The notes below the pieces were generated by a model. It searched no databases. It saw nothing but the letters and a program-made list of their open reading frames with translations, and was not told where the DNA came from. Made by a program: the position numbers and the translations under genes. DNA of 6,256 nucleotides from Deltaproteobacteria bacterium. Its GTDB lineage: Bacteria > Myxococcota_A > UBA796 > UBA9615. The stretch lies in NCBI GenBank assembly GCA_029261955.1, contig JAJDAI010000410.1:1-6256 (forward strand), given 5' to 3'. This document shows positions 1 to 6,256 of this stretch, piece by piece (the stretch's first letter is position 1; each line of letters starts with the position of its first letter).

Positions 1-1651
<1,651 letters not shown>

Positions 1652-1684
1652 GGCGGCCAGTGTGGCGAGGCTGCGTCCGAATGC

Positions 1685-1706
1685 AAACTGGCCCATCGGC
1701 CAGTTT
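1685..1706. repeat. Perfect inverted repeat, candidate operator
   Basis: AAACTGGCC (1685-1693), spacer CATC (1694-1697), GGCCAGTTT (1698-1706): two perfectly complementary 9-base arms. It lies between two divergent genes, 34 bp upstream of the exporter start and 66 bp upstream of the GT4 start. The A/T-rich outer ends stand out from the surrounding high-GC DNA. The shape (22 bp dyad, short spacer, AT edges) fits a dimeric repressor or activator site; no run of T follows either arm, so a terminator is unlikely. The binding protein is unknown. Confidence 0.55.
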
Positions 1707-1760
1707 CGCCCCCCTCCTGGGTGGGGCGGCCGCGCGGTCGGGTAGGCCCATCGACTCTGG

Positions 1761-1766
1761 TACGGT
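1761..1766 (+). promoter_or_regulatory. Candidate -10 element TACGGT, leaderless start
   Basis: TACGGT fits the TANNNT form of a -10 box and ends 6 bases before the GTG at 1773, so transcription would begin at or next to the start codon. No Shine-Dalgarno-like sequence precedes that GTG, which agrees with a leaderless mRNA. No convincing -35 hexamer is seen about 17 bp upstream. This is a pattern match only. Confidence 0.3.
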
Positions 1767-1772
1767 CGCGGC

Positions 1773-2834
1773 GTGTCGCTGCGCGTGCTCATGCTGGGGC
1801 CCGAGCTCGACGCGCCGGGCGGAATCGCCAGCCTGGCGCGGCGGCTGCTCGCGCGCGCCGAGGGCGTGGACCTGCGCTACCTGGCGACGGTGGGGCAGGG
1901 GAGTCGGGCCCAGAAGGCGGCCTTCGGGGCGCGCGCCCTGGCGGAGCTCGCCTCGCTGCTGCGCTCCTTCCGGCCCCAGCTGGTGCACATCCACGTCGGG
2001 GACGACGCCTCCCTCGTCCGCAAGGCCGCCTTCGCGGCGGCCGTGAAGGCTGCGCGCCTGCCGCTGGTGGTGCACGGTCACTTCGCCCGCCCGGACAGCC
2101 TGCTGAGCGGATGGCGCCGGCCGCTGGCGGAGGCGCTGTTGGGGCAGGCGGACGCCGTGGTCCTCCTGGGACAGGCCCAGGCCGAGCTGCTCGCTCCGCT
2201 CCTGGCGAGGCCGCCCCACGTCCTCCTCAACGGCGTGCCCACCGAGCGCTTCGTGCCCCTGGGGCCGGCGCTGCACCGCGAGCCCGTCGTGCTCTTCCTG
2301 GGGGGCGGCGAGCCGCGCAAGGGAGGGAGCGACCTCGTCGACGCCATGCCCGCCGTGCGTGCGGCAGGCCCGGTCCGCTTCCGCCTCGCGGGGCCGGGGG
2401 CCGACTCGCTGGTGCCGCCCTCGGACGACGTGACGATCCTCGGCGGCCTGGACGAGCAGACCCTGCTCGCCGAGCTCCAGGACGCCGACGTCTTCTGCCT
2501 GCCCAGCCACGCCGAGGGCCTGCCCCTCGTCCTGCTCGAGGCCATGGCCTGCGGCCTGCCCTGCGTGGCCAGCGCCGTGGACGGGGTGCCCGACGCCATC
2601 GAAGACGAGGTGAGCGGCCTGCTCGTGCCGGCGAAGGACCCGAAGGCGCTCGGGCACGCCCTGGCCCGCCTCGTCACCGAACCCGCCACCCGGGCCCGGT
2701 TGGGCTCAGCGGCCCGGCGTCGTGTGCAGGCCGACTTCGACGAAGGCCGGCTCTGGGATCAGCTGCTTCAGCTCTGGCGGGAGACGAGCTCGCGCGCGAG
2801 CAGCCGCAAGAAGGCCGCGTCGTCCACGAGGTAG
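1773..2834 (+). CDS. GT4-family glycosyltransferase
   Basis: This is a 353-residue retaining glycosyltransferase of GT-B fold, GT4 type, expected to move a sugar from a nucleotide donor to a growing glycan or lipid acceptor at the cytoplasmic membrane face. The N-terminal domain starts MSLRVLMLGPELDAPGGIAS with the acceptor-side Gly-rich loop at 15-20 and HGH at 101-103. The C-terminal donor domain shows LFLGGGEPRKG (174-184), where Arg182 and Lys183 sit where the donor phosphates are bound, and the EX7E motif with Glu248 and Glu256 in HAEGLPLVLLEAMACG. GTG at 1773 is chosen because the N-terminal beta strand begins immediately and no earlier start gives family-like sequence. The last 22 or so residues (Ser/Arg/Lys-rich) overlap the converging GT26 gene and look outside the fold. 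Donor and acceptor cannot be told from sequence. Confidence 0.93.
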   Translation: MSLRVLMLGPELDAPGGIASLARRLLARAEGVDLRYLATVGQGSRAQKAAFGARALAELASLLRSFRPQLVHIHVGDDASLVRKAAFAAAVKAARLPLVVHGHFARPDSLLSGWRRPLAEALLGQADAVVLLGQAQAELLAPLLARPPHVLLNGVPTERFVPLGPALHREPVVLFLGGGEPRKGGSDLVDAMPAVRAAGPVRFRLAGPGADSLVPPSDDVTILGGLDEQTLLAELQDADVFCLPSHAEGLPLVLLEAMACGLPCVASAVDGVPDAIEDEVSGLLVPAKDPKALGHALARLVTEPATRARLGSAARRRVQADFDEGRLWDQLLQLWRETSSRASSRKKAASSTR

Positions 2835-3517
2835 CGCTTCGCCAGGCGGCGGGGCTCCTGGGCCAGGCGGAAGGCCCACTCCAGGCCCATGCGACCCAGC
2901 CAGGGGGGAGCGCGCCGGGCGCGTCCAGCCGCGATGTCGAAGGCACCGCCCACGCCGAGCACGAAGCGCACCTCGCCGAGCCGACGTCGGTTGCGGGCCA
3001 CGAACTCCTCCTTCTTGGGGGAGCTGATCCCCACAAAAAGCAGCCGCGCGCCGGAGCTCGCGACCTCCTCTGCGATGGCGGCCTCGTCCTCCAGCGCGAA
3101 CCAGCCGTCGCGCTGCCCCGCGATGCGCAGGCCCGGCGTGCCCCGAACGAGCCTCGCCGCCGCTTCATCGACCACCGCGCGCTCTGCCCCCAGCAGGTAG
3201 ATCGGCCAGCCCTCGCGGGCGCAGCGCGGCAGCAGCGCCTCGAACAGGTCGATGGCCGGGAGGCGCTCGGGCAGGCCCCGCCCCAGCAGGCGCGACGCCC
3301 AGACCAGGGGCATGCCGTCCGCGGTGATCAGGTCGCAGGCGTTCACGGTGGCCGCGAAGGCCGGGTCGCCGTCCATCTTGACGAGCTGATCGACGTTGAC
3401 CCCGCAGCCCTGGCGCAGGCGGTCGCCGTCGACCCAGCGGGCCACGAGGTCCACGGCCTCGGCGAGGCGAAGCGCGTCGAAGGGGCAGCCGAAGAGCTGG
3501 ACCCGGTCCGGGCTCAT
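2768..3517 (-). CDS. WecG/TagA/CpsF (GT26) family glycosyltransferase
   Basis: This is a 249-residue member of the WecG/TagA/CpsF family. Known members transfer N-acetylmannosamine, N-acetylmannosaminuronate or related sugars onto undecaprenyl-diphosphate-linked intermediates at the inner membrane. Visible family blocks are GVNVDQLVKM (39-48), ITADGMPLVWASRLLG (64-79) with Asp67 at the position of the proposed catalytic base of TagA, YLLGA (107-111), GISSPKKEEF (163-172), GVGGAFD (188-194) and the basic C-terminal block RRAPPWLGRMGLEW (201-214) followed by EPRRLAKRYL, typical of the membrane-associating tail. Length is normal for the family. The ATG overlaps the TGA of the upstream epimerase gene (ATGA) with no clear ribosome site, so translational coupling is likely. 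The Thr often seen before the conserved Asn is Val here. The actual sugar is not predictable. Confidence 0.93.
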   Translation of the reverse strand: MSPDRVQLFGCPFDALRLAEAVDLVARWVDGDRLRQGCGVNVDQLVKMDGDPAFAATVNACDLITADGMPLVWASRLLGRGLPERLPAIDLFEALLPRCAREGWPIYLLGAERAVVDEAAARLVRGTPGLRIAGQRDGWFALEDEAAIAEEVASSGARLLFVGISSPKKEEFVARNRRRLGEVRFVLGVGGAFDIAAGRARRAPPWLGRMGLEWAFRLAQEPRRLAKRYLVDDAAFLRLLARELVSRQS

Positions 3518-4548
3518 GCGCTGCGGTCGCCGGAGCCCTCGCCCGGATCGACCGTCGGGGGCCGGAACCGGGGGTCGGTGGACAGGCGGTCCCAGCGGCT
3601 GCGGAACCAGCCCAGCGTCTGCTCGAGGCCGCGATCGAGGTCCCAGGTGGGCTCGTAGCCCAGGCGCTCCCGCGCGCGGGTGATGTCGGCGAGCAGGCGG
3701 GTCTTCGTATCCCAGCGGCGCCGGGGCAGGTGGTGCAGGCCCGCCTCGTTGCCCACGGCCGTGTTGATGGAGCGCGCGAGGTCGGCGATGCGCACCTCGC
3801 GGCCCGAGGCCAGGTTGAACTCGTCCCCCTCGATGCCCTCGACCGACGCGCAGAGCAGCAGCCCGGCGACGATGTCCTGCACGAAGGTGAAGTCGCGCGT
3901 CTCGTCCCCGCTGCCGGTGATGGGCAGCGGCTGGCCGTGCAGGGCGCGCCAGATGAAGTTGGGGATGACGTTGCGGTAGCGGCCCGGCGGGTCCCAGGGC
4001 CCGTAGCTGTTGAAGAGCCGGGCCTTGACGACCGGCAGGTCCGCCTGCTCGTGGAAGCAGTTGGCGTAGAGCTCGCCGAGCATCTTGGTGACCTGGTAGG
4101 GCGTGCTCAGGCGCGTGCTGATCAGCTCCTCGCGCAGCGGCCGCTCCGGCCGGTCGCCGTAGATGGAGCAGCCCGAGGATGCGTAGACGACGCGATCCAC
4201 GCCCGCGTCGCCGCTCGCGCGCAGCACGCGCAGGGTGCCGAGGCCGTTGACCCGCAGGTCCTCCTCGGGGTTCTCCATGGAGTTCTGGTTGGCGAAGAAG
4301 GCGGCCAGGTGGAACACGAGGTCCGGGCGCTCGGCGAAGGCGAGGCCCAGGGCCGTGGGGTCGGTGATGTCGCCGTGGATGAAGTGCAGGCGCGCGTGCT
4401 CGGGCATGTTCCAGCGGGTGGACGCCGAGAGATCGTCGAGGATCACCACCCGCGCGTGCATCGCGAGCAGCGAGCGCACGAGGTTGGAGCCGATGGCTCC
4501 CGCGCCTCCGGTGACCAGCACCGTCTTGCCTGAGTAGAATCCGCTCAT
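3514..4548 (-). CDS. NAD-dependent sugar epimerase/dehydratase (extended SDR)
   Basis: This is a 344-residue extended short-chain dehydrogenase of the nucleotide-sugar epimerase/dehydratase type. The Rossmann dinucleotide motif TGGAGAIG is at 13-20, the strand-2 acidic pair ILDD at 36-39 suggests NAD rather than NADP, and GDI (59-61) follows. The catalytic set reads as Ser125 in ASSGCSIYG, Tyr151 and Lys155 in YQVTK. TRDFTFVQD (217-225) is the usual substrate-binding segment. FFANQNSMENPEEDL (84-98) resembles the loop of UDP-hexose 4-epimerase-like enzymes, but decarboxylase or dehydratase activity is not excluded. The start is uncertain: ATG 4548 gives the family-like MSGFYSGKTVLVTGG, while an in-frame TTG at 4560, preceded by AGGGGAG, adds four residues. 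The enzyme is cytoplasmic and likely supplies or modifies the sugar donor for the coupled GT26 gene (inference). Confidence 0.93.
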   Translation of the reverse strand: MSGFYSGKTVLVTGGAGAIGSNLVRSLLAMHARVVILDDLSASTRWNMPEHARLHFIHGDITDPTALGLAFAERPDLVFHLAAFFANQNSMENPEEDLRVNGLGTLRVLRASGDAGVDRVVYASSGCSIYGDRPERPLREELISTRLSTPYQVTKMLGELYANCFHEQADLPVVKARLFNSYGPWDPPGRYRNVIPNFIWRALHGQPLPITGSGDETRDFTFVQDIVAGLLLCASVEGIEGDEFNLASGREVRIADLARSINTAVGNEAGLHHLPRRRWDTKTRLLADITRARERLGYEPTWDLDRGLEQTLGWFRSRWDRLSTDPRFRPPTVDPGEGSGDRSA

Positions 4549-4597
4549 CGCGCCACCCAACCGCTCCCCTGCATCAGATAGTCACGGACGCCGAAGG
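4549..4597. promoter_or_regulatory. Divergent promoter spacer, epimerase/sulfotransferase
   Basis: Only 49 bp separate the opposed starts of the epimerase (minus) and the sulfotransferase (plus). The one lower-GC patch, ATCAGATAGTCA (4575-4586), sits in the middle and is the most likely place for DNA opening for one or both promoters. No hexamer is convincing on either strand. AGGGGAG on the minus strand (4571-4565) is a possible ribosome site, closer to the TTG start than to the ATG. The promoter role is inferred from gene orientation. Confidence 0.3.
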
Positions 4598-5443
4598 ATG
4601 CCCGACTTTGTGGTGCTTGGCGCGGCGAAGGCGGGCACGACGTCGCTCGCGGCGCTGCTCGCGGCGCACCCCCAGGTCTTCCTGCCGGAGCTGAGCGAGC
4701 CGGGCTGGTTGGGTTGGGACGAGGGAGCCCCCCGGCGTTGGCCTTCGGACGTGCCGGCCGACGTGCCCGTGCGCAGCCGCGAGGCCTACCTCGAGCTCTT
4801 CGCCCCGGCGCCTGCGGACAGCCTCTGCGGGGACGTCAGCCCGCTCTACCTCGAGTCGGCGGTCGCGCCCCGGCGCATCGCGGAGGAGCTGCCCGAAGCC
4901 CTGCTCATCGCGACCCTGCGCGACCCCGCGGAGCGCGCCTGGTCCAGCTACTGGATGCACCGGCAGGCCGGCCTCGAGTCCCGCGCGCCCGAGCAGGCCT
5001 TTGGACCCGAGGAGCACCGCGTGCAGGTGGGCTACTACGCCCGGAACCTGGAGCCCTTCGGGGAGGGCGTGCTGCTGCTGGTCTTCGAGCGGTGGACGGC
5101 GGACCGGGCGGCGCTGGAGCCGCTGGTCCAGCGCCTGGGCATCGACCCCGCGGGCTTTCCGTCCGACATCCCCCGGACGAACCGCGGCGGCGTGCCCACC
5201 AGCGCGGTGGCGGCGACGCTGCTGGCGTCTCCCACTGCCCGCTCCCTCGCCCGCCGGCTGCCCCGGCCCCTGGCGGCGGCGGGCCGGGCTCTGAAGGCGC
5301 GCTCCCTCGAGCCGACGCCGCCCCTGCCACCGGCGATCCGGGCCCGGCTCGATGCGCTCTACCGGGACGACGTGCACGCCCTCGCCGAGCGGCTCGGCGG
5401 GGTGCCTGGGGGCTGGCTGCGCTCCCTCGGTGGGGGCGCGTGA
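4598..5443 (+). CDS. PAPS-dependent sulfotransferase domain protein
   Basis: This is a 281-residue sulfotransferase expected to transfer sulfate from 3'-phosphoadenylyl sulfate (PAPS) to a hydroxyl or amine, probably on a glycan. The start MPDFVVLGAAKAGTTSL is canonical: the 5'-phosphosulfate loop covers 8-17 with Lys11 and GTT at 13-15. HPQVFLPELSEP (24-35) matches the conserved stretch carrying the Glu that acts as base in heparan-type sulfotransferases, here probably Glu34. The 3'-phosphate motif LRDPAERAWSSYWMH (107-121) supplies Arg108 and Ser116. GDVSPLYL (78-85) and VLLLVFERW (158-166) are further family blocks. No signal peptide or membrane segment is seen, so it is probably cytoplasmic. 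The Pro/Arg/Ala-rich C-terminus (about 211-250) is less typical. It diverges from the epimerase gene. Its neighbours suggest the substrate is an envelope polysaccharide (inference). Confidence 0.9.
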   Translation: MPDFVVLGAAKAGTTSLAALLAAHPQVFLPELSEPGWLGWDEGAPRRWPSDVPADVPVRSREAYLELFAPAPADSLCGDVSPLYLESAVAPRRIAEELPEALLIATLRDPAERAWSSYWMHRQAGLESRAPEQAFGPEEHRVQVGYYARNLEPFGEGVLLLVFERWTADRAALEPLVQRLGIDPAGFPSDIPRTNRGGVPTSAVAATLLASPTARSLARRLPRPLAAAGRALKARSLEPTPPLPPAIRARLDALYRDDVHALAERLGGVPGGWLRSLGGGA

Positions 5444-5480
5444 ACGGCCGGCTGCCCGACGCCGAGGGGGGGCTGCGTGG

Positions 5481-5486
5481 TAGTTT
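5481..5486 (+). promoter_or_regulatory. Candidate -10 element TAGTTT for the Asp-rich protein
   Basis: TAGTTT fits TANNNT and lies in the only T-rich patch of the 65-bp gap after the sulfotransferase stop. It would start transcription near 5493, just upstream of the ribosome site at 5497. No recognisable -35 is present, so the call is weak; read-through from the sulfotransferase gene is the alternative. Confidence 0.35.
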
Positions 5487-5496
5487 TCCTGCCCCT

Positions 5497-5502
5497 GGAG
5501 GT
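5497..5502 (+). promoter_or_regulatory. Strong Shine-Dalgarno GGAGGT
   Basis: GGAGGT lies 6 bases before ATG 5509, an ideal spacing, and is by far the best ribosome site in the window. It fixes the start and reading frame of the Asp-rich secreted protein, which matters because its repeat array is open in several frames. Confidence 0.8.
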
Positions 5503-5508
5503 GGGTCC

Positions 5509-6256
5509 ATGCCGCGGTCGGCGCTCTTCATTCTGCTGCTCTTGCTCCAGCCGGCCTGCCTGGCCTTCACGGCCGACGACGACGACGCCGTGGCGGACGA
5601 CGACGCGACCCCGGACGACGACGACGTCACCCCGGACGACGACGACGTCACCCCGGACGACGACGACGTCACCCCGGACGACGACGACGCGACCCCGGAC
5701 GACGACGACGCCACCGCGGACGACGACGACTCCGTGGCGGACGACGACGACGCCACCCCGGACGACGACGACGCCACCCCGGACGACGACGACGCCACCC
5801 CCAGCGACGACGACGACGCGACCCCGAGCGACGACGACGACGCGACCCCGAGCGACGACGACGACGCCACCCCCAGCGACGACGACGACGCCACCGCGCC
5901 CATCGATCTCGACGGCGACGGCTACCCCGCCGACACCGACTGCAACGACACCTGGGCCGCCACCTACCCCGGCGCGCCCGAGCTCTGCGACGGCTTCGAC
6001 AACGACTGCAGCGGCTCGGTCCCCTCCGACGAGCGGGACCTGGACGCCGACGGCTGGATGCCCTGCGAAGGCGACTGCAACGACCTCTCGCCGGCCGCCT
6101 ACCCGACGGCCCCCGAGGGCTGCAACGGCGCCGACAACGACTGCGACGGCTCGCCCGGCCCCACCGAAGCGGACGACGACGCCGACGGCTGGATGATCTG
6201 CGAGGGCGACTGCGACGACACCAAGGGCGAGGTCTACCCGAACGCCCCGGAGGTCT
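5509..6256 (+). CDS. Probable secreted lipoprotein, Asp-rich repeats + MopE-like repeats (3' partial)
   Basis: 249 codons are visible and the frame is still open at the right edge. Residues 1-16 (MPRSALFILLLLLQPA) form a short export signal. Cys17 could be lipidated, but the preceding QPA is a poor lipobox, so signal peptidase I cleavage near residue 22 is an alternative. Residues 23-130 are 15 tandem units of mostly DDDD plus A/V-T-P, a strongly acidic and probably disordered spacer. From residue 133 come MopE-like repeats with DLDGDGY or DADGW, DC(N/D)D, YP.AP and DNDC.G blocks, known from secreted Myxococcota and methanotroph proteins as putative metal-binding motifs (Pfam Cu-binding_MopE type). 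The acidic DxDxDG pattern also resembles calcium loops, so the metal is unknown. It is probably exposed at the cell surface; its function and its link to the glycan genes are unknown. Confidence 0.88.
   Translation, partial: MPRSALFILLLLLQPACLAFTADDDDAVADDDATPDDDDVTPDDDDVTPDDDDVTPDDDDATPDDDDATADDDDSVADDDDATPDDDDATPDDDDATPSDDDDATPSDDDDATPSDDDDATPSDDDDATAPIDLDGDGYPADTDCNDTWAATYPGAPELCDGFDNDCSGSVPSDERDLDADGWMPCEGDCNDLSPAAYPTAPEGCNGADNDCDGSPGPTEADDDADGWMICEGDCDDTKGEVYPNAPEV
5575..5898 (+). repeat. In-frame tandem repeat, 15 Asp-rich units
   Basis: There are fifteen units. Nos. 1 and 3-10 are 21 nt (DDDD followed by AVA, VTP, ATP, ATA or SVA), no. 2 has lost one Asp codon (18 nt), nos. 11-14 are 24 nt with an added Ser (DDDDATPS), and no. 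15 is 21 nt (DDDDATA). Units 3-5 are identical in DNA. Every Asp in the array is GAC. All unit lengths are multiples of three, so gain or loss of units would change protein length without breaking the frame. Confidence 0.95.
5905..6256 (+). repeat. Three MopE-like Cys/Asp protein repeats
   Basis: Protein-level repeats of about 44-45 residues begin at residues 133, 177 and 222 (nucleotides 5905, 6037 and 6172); the third is cut by the window edge. Each runs D.D.DG(Y/W), then DC(N/D)D, then YP.AP, and repeats 1 and 2 end in DNDC(S/D)G. Repeats 2 and 3 carry an additional Cys (CEGDC, Cys186 and Cys231) that repeat 1 lacks (PADTDC). The repeats are diverged in DNA, unlike the near-identical Asp-rich units before them. 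Confidence 0.85.

Larger units (their letters stand above)
1652..1772. promoter_or_regulatory. Divergent intergenic promoter/operator region
   Basis: This 121-bp spacer separates the divergent starts of the ABC exporter (minus) and the GT4 glycosyltransferase (plus), so both promoters should lie here or at its edges. It contains a perfect palindrome (1685-1706), an extra GGCCAGT half-site at 1655-1661, a 9-bp direct repeat GGCCCATCG at 1690-1698 and 1745-1753, and a TACGGT -10-like hexamer at 1761-1766. On the minus strand TTGCAT (1687-1682) followed after 16 bases by CACACT (1665-1660) is a weak promoter candidate that would start transcription almost at the exporter ATG. The promoter hexamers are weak matches; the repeats are read directly. 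Confidence 0.5.

Noticed and set aside
3730..4533. A 267-codon open frame on the plus strand
   Set aside because: It lies entirely antisense to the epimerase, whose Rossmann and YxxxK motifs establish the real frame.
4574..5377. A 267-codon open frame on the minus strand
   Set aside because: It is antisense to the sulfotransferase and rich in Arg, Gly and Gln, with no domain signature.
5449..5475. GC-rich segment after the sulfotransferase stop as a terminator
   Set aside because: Only a 4-bp stem (CGGC/GCCG) can be drawn and it is followed by G residues instead of T residues, so it does not look like an intrinsic terminator.
5575..5898. Regular repeats considered as a CRISPR array
   Set aside because: The repeats are directly contiguous with no unique spacers, keep the reading frame and encode an Asp-rich protein spacer.
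4905..5903. A 332-codon minus-strand frame with striking VASSSS repeats
   Set aside because: The Ser-rich repeats are the reverse complement of the GAC-rich Asp array (GTC read one base off gives TCG Ser). The plus-strand frame has the ribosome site, export signal and MopE-like repeats, so it is the coding one.
5477..6196. A 239-codon plus-strand frame with Thr/Pro/Arg-rich repeats
   Set aside because: It is the Asp array read one base out of frame. It has no good ribosome site and no downstream domain, whereas ATG 5509 follows GGAGGT at ideal spacing.

Overview
This window is very GC-rich DNA with strong GC preference at third codon positions. It most likely comes from a deltaproteobacterial or Myxococcota-type bacterium. 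The best lineage clue is the last gene, which carries a long Asp-rich spacer followed by MopE-type Cys/Asp metal-binding repeats, a combination common in secreted proteins of that group. The assignment is inference from gene style; there is no rRNA or other marker.

Layout from left to right. (1) On the minus strand, 1651 down to the left edge, is a type I ABC exporter with permease and ATPase domains fused. Its 3' end is cut off just after the D-loop. (2) A 121-bp divergent spacer (1652-1772) holds a perfect 9-bp-arm palindrome and other short repeats, a good candidate for a shared operator. (3) On the plus strand, 1773-2834, is a GT4-type glycosyltransferase that starts with GTG and is possibly translated from a leaderless mRNA. 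(4) On the minus strand is a two-gene unit, transcribed epimerase then transferase: an extended-SDR NAD-dependent sugar epimerase/dehydratase (4548-3514), coupled through an ATGA overlap to a WecG/TagA/CpsF (GT26) glycosyltransferase (3517-2768). The GT26 gene converges on the GT4 gene and the two coding regions overlap by 67 bp. (5) After a 49-bp divergent spacer, a PAPS-type sulfotransferase lies on the plus strand (4598-5443). (6) Also on the plus strand, 5509 to the right edge, is a probable secreted protein or lipoprotein with a good Shine-Dalgarno site, 15 Asp-rich tandem units and three MopE-like repeats. It is cut off at the right edge.

Taken together, genes 1 to 5 look like part of a cell-envelope polysaccharide or glycolipid locus. 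The SDR enzyme would make or interconvert a nucleotide sugar, the GT26 and GT4 enzymes would add sugars to a lipid-linked intermediate, the ABC exporter could flip the product across the membrane, and the sulfotransferase could decorate it with sulfate. That pathway is inference from neighbourhood; exact sugars cannot be read from the sequence. No RNA genes, CRISPR arrays, insertion sequences or convincing terminators were seen. There is no gene-free stretch longer than about 121 bp.
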